Shown here one piece after another: positions 1 through 6,714 of a stretch of 24,677 nt of DNA. Every line of letters starts with the position of its first letter. The stretch's first letter is position 1. Made by a program: the position numbers and the translations under genes. The notes beneath the pieces are model-generated. The model was not told the DNA's origin and made no database searches. It saw only the letters and a list, made by a program, of their open reading frames with translations. This stretch comes from a virus: positions 1-24,677 of the IMG/VR virus record IMGVR_UViG_3300047472_000001; one strand, 5' to 3'.

Positions 1-90
1 AGGACGCCGACCGGTACGTGATAGCCGCTGAGATCGCGCCACAGTTCCAGGGTCGATCAGGGGGAGGGGGAGCTGGCGCTCACCGAGGCC

Positions 91-106
91 GTTGCACCAT
101 CGTTAC
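91..106. promoter_or_regulatory. Operator-like site GTAAC-N4-GTGCAA (on minus strand)
   Basis: Read on the minus strand, this site is GTAAC, GATG, GTGCAA. It nearly matches the site at 24061-24075 (GTAAC, GAT, GTGCAA), differing by one inserted base. It lies just downstream of the minus-strand gene at 125-319. Binding by a phage repressor is inferred from this recurrence, not shown. Confidence 0.35.
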
Positions 107-124
107 CCCAGGTCAGCGGCGAGA

Positions 125-319
125 TCAGGCTGGGAAGGGACGCCCTTCGGCTGCCGCGTCCCAGTGATCAGGAGTGAGGGCATCCTCCCCGTGCTCAGCG
201 GCGAAGGACTGGATGCGTCCGAGCGGTGAGTCGGCTGACGCAGGCCCCTCGCTCACGATGCCGCCGAGCATCTGGGCAGCGAACTCCGCGCCGATCTCCT
301 GGGCCGTCTTCTCCTCCAT
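125..319 (-). CDS. Small acidic hypothetical protein (64 aa)
   Basis: I do not recognise this protein. It is 64 residues, begins MEEKTAQEIGAEFAAQMLGG and ends in a short Asp/Glu/Ala-rich stretch with a DHWDAA motif. Codon use is typical of the rest of the phage (mostly G or C in third positions), which supports real coding. The ATG at 319 has no clear Shine-Dalgarno upstream; a GGAGGAG lies just inside the coding sequence instead. It is divergent from the gene starting at 334, with only 14 bases between the two start codons, so one or both may be translated from leaderless mRNA. No membrane segment, signal peptide or known domain is visible. It could be a regulator or host-takeover peptide, but nothing in the sequence shows that. 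Confidence 0.5.
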   Translation of the reverse strand: MEEKTAQEIGAEFAAQMLGGIVSEGPASADSPLGRIQSFAAEHGEDALTPDHWDAAAEGRPFPA

Positions 320-333
320 GGGACCAGCGTACC

Positions 334-537
334 GTGAGCACCGTGGGCGATCCGCTCCAGCTCCTGCACGACGTGCTCGGTGCCGAGGTCATCGAGGTAG
401 CCACGTCGCCGCCTCCCGCCCTGTCGGGTACTGGTGGAGCTCCTGGTCCAGAGGAGATCTCCGAGGCTCGTCAGGAGCTGCACAGCGCCGAGGTGCTGGA
501 AGAGATCCCCGAGCTCCCGGACGATGACGAGGCTTGA
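334..537 (+). CDS. Small acidic hypothetical protein (67 aa)
   Basis: This 67-residue protein is not recognised. It starts at GTG 334 (VSTVGDPLQLLHDVLG). After a Pro/Gly-rich middle it ends in a strongly acidic tail (EIPELPDDDEA). Codon use is coding-like from the GTG onward, whereas the open frame upstream of it (from 226) is Arg/Pro-rich noise opposite the minus-strand gene, which is why I chose this start. There is no good Shine-Dalgarno. It is followed by a hairpin-rich stretch with no gene. The acidic tail would fit a small DNA-mimic or adaptor protein, but this is only a compositional resemblance. Confidence 0.45.
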   Translation: MSTVGDPLQLLHDVLGAEVIEVATSPPPALSGTGGAPGPEEISEARQELHSAEVLEEIPELPDDDEA

Positions 538-560
538 CGCTCAGCCGTCTTCGTTCACTG

Positions 561-576
561 CCGGGCGACAGCCCGG
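561..576. other. Small hairpin CCGGGC-GACA-GCCCGG
   Basis: A perfect 6-bp stem closes a GACA loop 23 bases after the stop of the 334-537 gene. It may act with the stronger hairpin at 630-646 to end that transcript. Confidence 0.4.
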
Positions 577-629
577 ACCCAGCCCGCTTCGCTCGCTGAG
601 CCCTTCGCCGCTGCGTGTCTTCGACAGGT

Positions 630-646
630 GGGGGGCTCCGCCCCCC
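630..646. terminator. GC-rich terminator hairpin after the left small gene
   Basis: GGGGGGC and GCCCCCC pair over a TCC loop, a perfect 7-bp stem. There is no T tract, as is usual for actinobacterial terminators. It would separate the 334-537 gene from the late operon. Confidence 0.5.
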
Positions 647-735
647 TACTTCACCTCGCCGTCGAACCTCACTGTGTAGGTGTGAGCCAGGTCACAAGAA
701 GAAGCCCGCAACAAGGCTGAGGGGGTCCGCGTCTC

Positions 736-741
736 TATAAA
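736..741 (+). promoter_or_regulatory. Candidate -10 box TATAAA
   Basis: TATAAA is an unusually AT-rich hexamer for this genome and matches the -10 consensus at five of six bases. No convincing -35 lies 16-18 bases upstream (AAGGCT or similar). It is embedded in CTCTA-TAA-ACGTAGAGG, a degenerate version of the palindrome at 863-876, so a repressor could occlude it. Confidence 0.3.
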
Positions 742-770
742 CGTAGAGGGCTAGCGCCAAGCGAGATGTT

Positions 771-860
771 GGAGCCTGTCGGCTCCACTTCACGAAGACG
801 AAGTACGTCAGTGCAAGTGGTGGGCCTGTCGGCCCCGCTTGTCGAAGACGTACTTGCACT
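771..860 (+). repeat. Two 27-bp direct repeats, exactly 50 bp apart, each with a TGTC-loop hairpin
   Basis: Positions 774-800 and 824-850 match at 23 of 27 bases. Each copy carries a hairpin with loop TGTC: GGAGCC/GGCTCC at 771-786 and GGGCC/GGCCC at 822-835. The A-T pair 773-784 in copy 1 is a G-C pair (823-834) in copy 2, a compensatory change that suggests the RNA or cruciform structure matters. AGTGCAAGT at 810-818 is inverted at 852-860 and could fold the second hairpin into a larger stem. The sequence does not fix the function. Confidence 0.6.
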
Positions 861-862
861 TG

Positions 863-876
863 CCTCTACGTAGAGG
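863..876. promoter_or_regulatory. Perfect 14-bp palindrome CCTCTACGTAGAGG
   Basis: This is a perfect dyad. The half-site ACGTAGAGG recurs at 741-749, so the two copies frame the hairpin repeat at about 130 bp distance. It could be a dimeric repressor operator or, in RNA, a 5-bp hairpin with an ACGT loop. Confidence 0.45.
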
Positions 877-885
877 ACAGAGACT

Positions 886-944
886 GCCCCCGAGTCGACA
901 GCTACGAGCAGCTTGGTGCACGCACCAAGGACGTCGTCGGGGGC
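886..944 (+). terminator. Nested hairpin upstream of HNH gene (terminator or leader structure)
   Basis: The outer arms GCCCCCGA (886-893) and TCGGGGGC (937-944) pair perfectly. They enclose a second perfect stem, CTTGGTG (912-918) with CACCAAG (923-929) over a CACG loop. The outer stem is followed by TTC. It ends 16 bases before the HNH ribosome-binding site, so it could terminate a short upstream RNA or control read-through into the packaging genes. Confidence 0.45.
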
Positions 945-970
945 TTCAGCTTCCACGTCGGGAGGTGCGC

Positions 971-1285
971 GTGAGCGGATGGCAGAACAGCAACCGGAGG
1001 GACAGACTTCCCCCGGACTGGTTCAAGATCCGGGCACGGGTACTTCGGCGAGACGGTCACACATGCACTCACCGCGACGCGAACGGCATCAGATGCACCG
1101 ACCTCGCAACCGACGTGGACCACATCAAGCCTGGCGATGACCACAGCATGGAGAACCTGCGGGCTCTCTGCTCCTGGCATCACGGGAAGAAGTCCGGCGC
1201 TGAAGGCGCAGCCGCGAAGGCTGCGAACTGGCGACGGCAAGACAGGAAGTTCAGGCGGTCGGAAGACCACCCCGGACTTCTCTGA
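971..1285 (+). CDS. HNH endonuclease (packaging-associated)
   Basis: This 104-residue protein carries a clear HNH/treble-clef core: C32, C42, the DVDHI motif with D50-H51, N62, then C67-x2-H70-H71 followed by GKKSG. H51, N62 and H71 are the expected catalytic and metal-binding residues; C67 and H70, with C32 or C42, would form the zinc knuckle. GTG 971 is chosen because GGAGG at 961-965 sits 5 bases upstream; the open frame continues back to 839 but without typical codons. In HK97-type cos phages an HNH nuclease next to the terminase genes assists genome-end cleavage. The position here, ahead of both terminase subunits, fits that role, although a homing-type HNH is possible. Confidence 0.9.
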   Translation: MSGWQNSNRRDRLPPDWFKIRARVLRRDGHTCTHRDANGIRCTDLATDVDHIKPGDDHSMENLRALCSWHHGKKSGAEGAAAKAANWRRQDRKFRRSEDHPGLL

Positions 1286-1372
1286 GAACGCGGCTGCTCC
1301 TGGGGCCCTCTCCCCCGGTCGAGCGGCTGCTTGGCGTGTTCCCCGTCCTCCTCTCCGGGTCGAGCGCGCCTC

Positions 1373-1398
1373 GCCCCCTGGCCGAACTACCAGGGGGC
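1373..1398. terminator. Hairpin between HNH and membrane-protein genes
   Basis: GCCCCCTGG (1373-1381) and CCAGGGGGC (1390-1398) form a perfect 9-bp stem with an 8-base loop, followed by TTGAC. The 139-base gap 1286-1424 holds nothing else convincing, apart from two copies of GGTCGAGCG. Confidence 0.55.
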
Positions 1399-1424
1399 TT
1401 GACTTCGATGGAAGGCGGTAACCA

Positions 1425-1655
1425 GTGAGCATCTGGACCTGGCTCTGGATCGGCTGGCTCGCAGCCTTCCTGGGCATCGAGGGCGTCGCCCTGTTCAACA
1501 AGAGCAAGGACGACACCCTCTCCGAGCACGTCTGGAAGTGGTTCGGCACCTCGAAGCTGGAGAAGCCCTCGGGCTGGGTCCGGCTGCGGCGCTTCACCCT
1601 CCTCGCCTTCATGGCGTGGCTGTCGGTGCACTTCCTGACGGGCGGCATCTTCTGA
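1425..1655 (+). CDS. Small membrane protein with two hydrophobic spans
   Basis: This 76-residue protein has an N-terminal hydrophobic span (about residues 3-23, WTWLWIGWLAAFLGIEGVALF) and a second near the C-terminus (about 57-74). A charged stretch containing KDD, HVWKWFG and basic residues lies between them. GTG 1425 is preceded by GGAAGGCGG. Its stop overlaps the next ATG by one base (TGATG), so the two genes are probably translationally coupled. Small two-span proteins are common in this position in actinophages, but I know of no established function. Membrane location is predicted from hydrophobicity only. Confidence 0.7.
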   Translation: MSIWTWLWIGWLAAFLGIEGVALFNKSKDDTLSEHVWKWFGTSKLEKPSGWVRLRRFTLLAFMAWLSVHFLTGGIF

Positions 1656-2026
1656 TGTGGGACCGGCGTGCGTACGTCGAGGCCGTCAAGGACGGCGACA
1701 CCCTGGAGGTGCGGCTCGACCAGGGCTTCGGTGACACGAAGACCCTGGCGCTGCGCCTCTACTCCACGTTCGCTCCCGAGCACGACGAGCCGGGCGGCAA
1801 GGAGACCCGCGACTTCGTCCTGGACTGGCTGAACCACGCCGATCCGGACGGCGACGAGTGGCCCTTCGTGGTCACCACGGTGCGGATCAAGTCCGGCGCA
1901 CATGAGGTGACCACCCTCGGGCGCTACGTCGGCATCCTGCACGACGTCGAGGGGCGCTGCCTCAACGACGACATCAACGACTTCGTAGCCAAGAAGGGCT
2001 ACGGACGCGGCATCGGTAGCAAGTAG
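1655..2026 (+). CDS. Staphylococcal nuclease-like (TNase-fold) protein
   Basis: The 123-residue protein follows the pattern of the thermonuclease OB-fold family. It has VKDGDTLEVRL near the N-terminus (D15 matches D21 of staphylococcal nuclease), RLYSTFAPE (R34 and E42 match R35 and E43) and LGRYVGIL (R90 matches R87), ending in the family-like LNDDINDFVAKKGYG. The position of the calcium ligand D40 is Phe (F39), so metal binding may differ or activity may be lost. The start ATG overlaps the upstream stop. It lies directly before the terminases, suggesting a role linked to DNA packaging or degradation of host DNA, but this is inferred. The alignment was made by eye. Confidence 0.65.
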   Translation: MWDRRAYVEAVKDGDTLEVRLDQGFGDTKTLALRLYSTFAPEHDEPGGKETRDFVLDWLNHADPDGDEWPFVVTTVRIKSGAHEVTTLGRYVGILHDVEGRCLNDDINDFVAKKGYGRGIGSK

Positions 2027-2038
2027 GAGGTGAGCCAG

Positions 2039-2467
2039 GTGCCAGGACCCGTACCCAACCGAGAAGCCGACCTGGCTCGCCCCCGCGAGCGCAAGGGGTC
2101 GGACGTTCAGCCCGTGACCCGAGGCGAGATGCGGCCCACGAAGATCCCGAACGCGGATCGAGAGTGGCACCCCATCGCCCGGCGTCTGTGGGACTCCCTG
2201 AAGACGTCCGGCCAAGCCGACTTCTACCAGAACAGCGACTGGGCCTTCGCCTACTCGCTGTGTGAAGACCTCTCCGTCTACAAGAAGTCGGGGAAGCGCA
2301 GCGGCCAGATGCTCCAGACCATCTACTCCAGCTTCGAGCGACTGCTCGTTGCGGAGGGCGACCGACGTCGTGTCCGCATCGAACTGCATGAGCCCGAGGA
2401 CGAGGGAGACACCGCGTCCGTGGTCGCCATCGCCGACTACAAGAAGGAGCTGGGGCTCGCCGAGTAA
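2039..2467 (+). CDS. Terminase small subunit
   Basis: This 142-residue protein begins VPGPVPNREADLARPRERKG and contains a WHPIARRLWDSLKTSGQADFYQNSDWAFAY region. Both are typical of the P27-like small terminase family of actinophages. It recognises the packaging site and recruits the large subunit. GTG 2039 is preferred over the in-frame GTG at 2030 because GGAGG (2026-2030) lies 8 bases before 2039 and overlaps 2030. The basic N-terminus could contribute to DNA binding and the helical C-terminal part to oligomerisation. It is followed within 14 bases by the large subunit. Confidence 0.85.
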   Translation: MPGPVPNREADLARPRERKGSDVQPVTRGEMRPTKIPNADREWHPIARRLWDSLKTSGQADFYQNSDWAFAYSLCEDLSVYKKSGKRSGQMLQTIYSSFERLLVAEGDRRRVRIELHEPEDEGDTASVVAIADYKKELGLAE

Positions 2468-2481
2468 CGGAGGTGAGCCTC

Positions 2482-4128
2482 ATGATGGCCAAGCCGGTCA
2501 TGACGACCGAGGAGATCGAAGCCCTCGAACCGGAGTTCCACGGTCCTACGTGGATGCGGAACGAGGACGGCTCCTGGGTCCTGCCCGAGCGCACGCTCGG
2601 CTGGCAGATCGCAGGCTGGTGCGCTGAGTACCTGAACGCCGAGAACGGCGGTCCCTGGCGGTTCACGAAGGAGCAGCTTCGCTTCGTCCTGTGGTGGTAC
2701 GCCATGGACGAGACGGGTCGCTTCGTGTACCGCAAGGGCGTACTCCAGCGCCTGAAGGGCTGGGGCAAGGACCCGCTCCTCGCCGTGATCTGCCTGGTCG
2801 AGTTCGTCGGGCCGTCGCGCTTCTCCCACTGGGATGCCAACGGTGACCCTGTCGGCGTACCTCACCCGCAGGCGTGGGTGCAGATCGCTGCCGTGTCTCG
2901 GGATCAGACCCGGAACACGATGACTCTGATGCCGTCGCTCATGTCGGACAAGCTCATCAACACCTACGGCATCAAGGCCGGGGCCGAGCTGATCCGAGCG
3001 AACGGCGGACGTCAACGGCTCGAAGCCGTGACCTCCAGCTTCCGTGCTCTTGAAGGTGGCCGGTCCACCTTCGTCGTGCTGAACGAGACCCATCACTGGG
3101 TCCGAGGCAACAACGGCGACAAGATGTACGAGACGATCGACGGTAACGCGACCAAGAAGGACGCGCGCTACCTGGCGATCACCAACGCCTACCTGCCCGG
3201 CGAGGACTCTGTCGCTGAGCGGATGCGGGAAGCGTTCGAGAAGATCCGCGAGGGTCGAGCTCTGGACATCGGCTTCCTGTACGACTCGATCGAGGCGCAC
3301 CCGAAGACACCCCTCTCCCCCGAGGCGCTGCGCATCGTCCTCCCCAAGATCCGGGGAGACGCGATCTGGCTGAAGGTGGAGACCATCATCCAGTCCGTGC
3401 TCGACACGACGCTCTCCGCGAGCCGGTCTCGACGCATGTGGCTCAACCAGATCGTGGCTGAGGAAGACGCCCTCTACGGCCCTGCCGAGTGGGACGTGCT
3501 CCGCGACGAGCGCCTGACACTGAAGCCCGGTGACGAGATCACCCTGGGCTTCGACGGTGGCAAGACCGACGACGCAACCGCCCTGGTGGCGGTCCGCGTC
3601 AAGGACATGGCCTCGTTCGTGCTCGGGATCTGGGAGAAGCCAGACGGTCAGGCCGGTGACGGGTGGATCGTGCCTCGCGCTGCCGTCGACTCGGCGGTGC
3701 ACGACGCCTTCCAGACCTTCACGGTCGTCGGCTTCTTCGCCGACGTCGCCCTCTGGGAGTCCTACATCTCCGAGTGGGATGACGCCTACGGCGAGAGCCT
3801 GTCGGTCAAGTCCCCCCTCGGGAAGGACTCGATCGGCTGGGACATGCGTGCGTCGCAGAAGACGTCGACCATGGCCCACGAACGCCTGATGCGCTCGGTC
3901 TTCGACAAGAAGCTGAAGCACGACGGTGACCTGACCCTGCGACGCCACGCCCTCAACGCGCGCCGGGCGACGAACAACTACGGCATCGGCTTCCGCAAGG
4001 AGAGCAAGGACTCTCCTCGCAAGGTCGACGCCTACGCCGCCCTGATGCTGGCGCATGAGGCGCTGGTCGAGCTCCGAGCTCGCGGCAAGAAGACCAAGAA
4101 GCGGACCGGTCGCGGGTACTTCCTGTGA
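2482..4128 (+). CDS. Terminase large subunit (packaging ATPase and nuclease)
   Basis: 548 residues, the usual length. The ATPase domain has an atypical Walker A, LKGWGKD (residues 91-97), and a Walker B-like FVVLNETHHW (197-206) where N201-E202 replace the usual D-E. The C-terminal RNase H-like nuclease starts with LGFDGGKTDD (D358), and a late acidic residue lies in KVDAYAALML (D516). The enzyme pumps DNA into the prohead through the portal and cuts concatemers. ATG 2482 is chosen because GGAGG (2469-2473) lies 8 bases upstream; the in-frame GTG 2473 overlaps that site. The motif variants are shared by many actinophage terminases as far as I recall. Confidence 0.95.
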   Translation: MMAKPVMTTEEIEALEPEFHGPTWMRNEDGSWVLPERTLGWQIAGWCAEYLNAENGGPWRFTKEQLRFVLWWYAMDETGRFVYRKGVLQRLKGWGKDPLLAVICLVEFVGPSRFSHWDANGDPVGVPHPQAWVQIAAVSRDQTRNTMTLMPSLMSDKLINTYGIKAGAELIRANGGRQRLEAVTSSFRALEGGRSTFVVLNETHHWVRGNNGDKMYETIDGNATKKDARYLAITNAYLPGEDSVAERMREAFEKIREGRALDIGFLYDSIEAHPKTPLSPEALRIVLPKIRGDAIWLKVETIIQSVLDTTLSASRSRRMWLNQIVAEEDALYGPAEWDVLRDERLTLKPGDEITLGFDGGKTDDATALVAVRVKDMASFVLGIWEKPDGQAGDGWIVPRAAVDSAVHDAFQTFTVVGFFADVALWESYISEWDDAYGESLSVKSPLGKDSIGWDMRASQKTSTMAHERLMRSVFDKKLKHDGDLTLRRHALNARRATNNYGIGFRKESKDSPRKVDAYAALMLAHEALVELRARGKKTKKRTGRGYFL

Positions 4129-4158
4129 CAGTGAGACCAACGGAAGGACGGTGGGCCT

Positions 4159-5592
4159 GTGGCTGACACCTCCCCGGCGTCGCTGGCCAAGCAGCTCCTC
4201 GCGATCCTTCATCGGGACGGCGACCGGCTGCGACGCATCGACGCCTACAACCAGGGCAAGCATGACGACCCCTACATGCCGCCCCAGGCGGACGACGAGT
4301 ACCGGCTACTGGCCCGGAGGGCAGTGTCCAACTGGATGCCCCTCCTGGTCGGCACACCGGCTCAGGCTCTGTACGTCGATGGCTTCCGTCGAGGACAACT
4401 CGGCGAGACCATCGCAACTTCCGAGCCTGAGTCCGCGTCTCTGGAGTGGAAGCACTGGCAGCGGTCGCGGCTCGACGCCCGGCAGTCTGCGGTGTACCGG
4501 GGCGCGCTGGCCTTCGGTCACAGCTTCACGCTGACCGAGAAGACCAAGAAGGGCGTCATCACCAAGGGCCTGTCGGCCATGCGGACCGCTGCCCTGTTCG
4601 AGGACCCGGCGAACGACGACACGCCCTACGCGGCGTTGACCGTCACGGCCTGGGCCAAGGATGACGTCCCCGGCAAGGCTCGCCTGTTCGACGGCAAGTC
4701 CGAGTACCAGGTCACCTTCAAGTCCCTCTCGGACCTGAAGGGTGTGACAGTGGGTGCGGGCAAGCGTCACGGCGCGAGCGAGTGTCCGGTCACCCGGTTC
4801 GCTGCGTCGGTCGACCTCGAAGGCCGTACGACCGGCGTGATCGAGCCGATGATCGCGCTTCAGAACCGCATCAACCAGACCATCTTCGATCTCCTGGTCG
4901 CCCAGACGTACACCTCGCATGAGGTGCGGTACGCGACCGGCATGGCCCCTCCCATCGAGCGGGACGAGAACGGCGATCCGGTCCTGGATGAGAACGGCCA
5001 GCCCAAGGCCATCCCGATGAACCACAACTCCCGGCGCTTCCTGTTCGCCGAGGACGCGGACGTGAAGTTCGGCTCACTGCCGGGCGGTCCGATCGGTGGC
5101 CTCATCGAGTCCGTCGACATGAGCATCCGACACCTCGCGGCTGTCTCTCAGACGCCGCCGCACCACCTGCTGGGTCAGATCGCGAACCTCTCTGCTGAGG
5201 CTCTGCTCGCTGCCGAGACTGCGCTGTCGCGCAAGATCGCGGAGTTCCGGGCGTCCTTCGGTGAGAGCTGGGAGCGCGTGATGCGCCTGGCTGGGGAGAT
5301 GGAGGGCGACATCACCTCTGCTGAGGACTTCGCTGGCGAGGTCATCTGGCGGGACATGGAGCAGCGTTCGCTGGCTCAGGCCGCTGACGCTCTCGGCAAG
5401 CTGAAGGAACAGCTCGGCATCCCTGCCCGTGGTCTGTGGAAGCGCGTGCCTGGGGTCACCCAGACCGAGCTCGAAGACTGGGAGTCGATGCGCGAGGACG
5501 ATGACCCCATCGGTCAGCTCGCCTCCTCGATCACCCGTGCAACCCCTGACCCGACGCCGATCTCCGCTACCCCGGAGGTGGCTGTCGAGTGA
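4159..5592 (+). CDS. Portal protein (SPP1 gp6-like)
   Basis: 477 residues, starting at GTG 4159 after GGAAGGA. Recognisable parts are RRAVSNWMPLLVGTPAQALY near the N-terminus, the LQNRINQTIFDLLVAQ helix in the middle, and SQTPPHHLLGQIANLSAEAL followed by a long helix ending in WERVMRLAGEM. These match the SPP1-type portal family. Twelve copies would form the ring at the capsid vertex through which the terminase packages DNA. The C-terminal 50 residues are acidic and Pro/Thr-rich. The stop overlaps the next start (GTGA), indicating coupling with the MuF-like gene. Confidence 0.92.
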   Translation: MADTSPASLAKQLLAILHRDGDRLRRIDAYNQGKHDDPYMPPQADDEYRLLARRAVSNWMPLLVGTPAQALYVDGFRRGQLGETIATSEPESASLEWKHWQRSRLDARQSAVYRGALAFGHSFTLTEKTKKGVITKGLSAMRTAALFEDPANDDTPYAALTVTAWAKDDVPGKARLFDGKSEYQVTFKSLSDLKGVTVGAGKRHGASECPVTRFAASVDLEGRTTGVIEPMIALQNRINQTIFDLLVAQTYTSHEVRYATGMAPPIERDENGDPVLDENGQPKAIPMNHNSRRFLFAEDADVKFGSLPGGPIGGLIESVDMSIRHLAAVSQTPPHHLLGQIANLSAEALLAAETALSRKIAEFRASFGESWERVMRLAGEMEGDITSAEDFAGEVIWRDMEQRSLAQAADALGKLKEQLGIPARGLWKRVPGVTQTELEDWESMREDDDPIGQLASSITRATPDPTPISATPEVAVE

Positions 5593-6710
5593 CGACTGCT
5601 TCTCGCGCCAAGGAGGCCGAGGAAGCAAGCGTCGCGTTCCAGATCGCTCTCACCCAGATCGGCGTGAAGACGGTCGAGGAAGCACTGAAGTTGTGGGCCG
5701 AGGTCCCCGTTACCGCGCGGGCCTCGACCTCCAACTCCTGGCTGAAGAAGGCCATCACGATGGTGATGACCAGGCGGCGCATGAGCCGCGACCTGGCCAG
5801 GGCGTACTACCGGCTGGCCCGCGCACTGCGGACCGGCACGACCGTCGCTGATCCGTACCACCCCGAGCCCACCTACGTGACGCTCGACTCCCTACGTCGT
5901 GAGTTCGCCTCCCTGGCTGGAGGCTCTGAGCAGCCCCAGGAGGGCCGCACAGAGTCGGCCCCTACCGAGGAGACCAGCTCCGACTCCCAGCCCGCTCAGC
6001 CCCCCAAGGCGGACGGCCCTGACGCTCCTGCGGACGAAGACTCCGAGGACGCAGAGGCCGACCGCATCTTGGTCGAGGAGCTGGAGCGGCTGAAGGAGGA
6101 CGAGGAACGGATCGAGCGCGAGGCAGAGGCCGAGCTGAGGGAAGCCCTTCAGAACCTCGGACCCAACAACCTCGCGAAGAAGCAGCGCGACATCGACCCC
6201 GAGGCACCGGCCAAGGACGTGGACAGGCTCCGCGACGAGGCCCATGCCCAGGCTGGTGCTCGGCAAGCTGCGGCTGCGGAGCGCATCGCCATGAACGGCG
6301 GGCGCTCGACGGTCTGGAACCACGCTCAGCGCGACAAGCGAGCCATCGGCTACGTCCGACTCTCGCGCACCGGAACCCCCTGTGGGTGGTGCGCGATGTT
6401 GATCTCTCGCGGTGCTGTCTACAAGTCCAAGCACTCGGCTGAGTCCCGTGCTGGCGTCGCCAACTTCGGCGACGGAGACAAGTACCACGACAACTGCCAC
6501 TGCTACGCGGAGCCCGTGTTCTCCCCGGAGCAGTACCGCGACTCCCCCCTGTACGCCGTGAACCGGCGTTACGAGGAGTTGTGGCCCCAGGTGACCAAGG
6601 GACTCGGCGGCAAGTCCGCGATCTCCGCCTGGCGGCGCTTCATCCGCACGGAACAGCAAGCCGCTGCCCAGGAGGCGCGGCGATCCACAACGAGCGTCCA
6701 GGAGGCGTAA
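5589..6710 (+). CDS. MuF-like minor head protein
   Basis: This is a 373-residue protein in three parts. The helical N-terminus (about 1-110) is followed by a charged Pro/Glu/Ala-rich, probably coiled-coil middle (about 115-240). The C-terminal MuF-type domain has the paired metal-like motifs CGWC (residues 265-268) and YHDNCHC (299-305). MuF/SPP1 gp7 proteins are minor head proteins that bind the portal and may be ejected with DNA. GTG 5589 overlaps the portal stop, and GGAGG lies 10 bases upstream. No protease motif is visible in it, so I do not call it a protease fusion. Confidence 0.88.
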   Translation: MTTASRAKEAEEASVAFQIALTQIGVKTVEEALKLWAEVPVTARASTSNSWLKKAITMVMTRRRMSRDLARAYYRLARALRTGTTVADPYHPEPTYVTLDSLRREFASLAGGSEQPQEGRTESAPTEETSSDSQPAQPPKADGPDAPADEDSEDAEADRILVEELERLKEDEERIEREAEAELREALQNLGPNNLAKKQRDIDPEAPAKDVDRLRDEAHAQAGARQAAAAERIAMNGGRSTVWNHAQRDKRAIGYVRLSRTGTPCGWCAMLISRGAVYKSKHSAESRAGVANFGDGDKYHDNCHCYAEPVFSPEQYRDSPLYAVNRRYEELWPQVTKGLGGKSAISAWRRFIRTEQQAAAQEARRSTTSVQEA

Positions 6711-6714
6711 CCGC

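Larger units (their letters stand above)
538..970. other. 433-base intergenic region rich in inverted repeats
   Basis: I see no credible gene here: the short open frames lack ribosome-binding sites and have atypical codons. The stretch holds hairpins at 561-576 and 630-646, a TATAAA box at 736-741, two related TGTC-loop hairpins (771-786 and 822-835), long-range inverted repeats (810-818 with 852-860, or alternatively 801-808 with 848-855), a perfect 14-bp palindrome at 863-876, and a nested hairpin at 886-944. It could carry a promoter with a structured 5' leader for the HNH gene, a separate small RNA, or a packaging (cos/pac) region, since HNH and terminase genes follow. Confidence 0.6.

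Noticed and set aside
3-167. Frame open from the window edge to TGA 165-167, possible end of an upstream gene
   Set aside because: After the first 18 codons it becomes Gly/Arg-rich and overlaps the minus-strand gene; too little is present to support it.
766-873. 35-codon frame over the hairpin repeats, a possible leader peptide
   Set aside because: No convincing ribosome-binding site, and it uses codons (TCA, CGA, AGA) unusual for this phage; the direct repeats and pairing explain the sequence better.
839-970. N-terminal extension of the HNH gene from 839
   Set aside because: Arg-rich, non-coding-like codons over the hairpin region; the strong ribosome-binding site points to GTG 971.
902-2389. 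495-residue open frame on the minus strand
   Set aside because: It runs antisense to the HNH, membrane, nuclease and small terminase genes and has low-complexity sequence typical of GC-rich shadow frames.
2437-4263. 608-residue open frame on the minus strand
   Set aside because: It is antisense to the large terminase, which has clear motifs and ribosome-binding site; the frame is a codon-bias artefact.
4564-4578. Copy of the GGCCTGTCGGCC hairpin core inside the portal gene
   Set aside because: It is explained by coding sequence for the conserved portal frame and lacks the flanking repeat.
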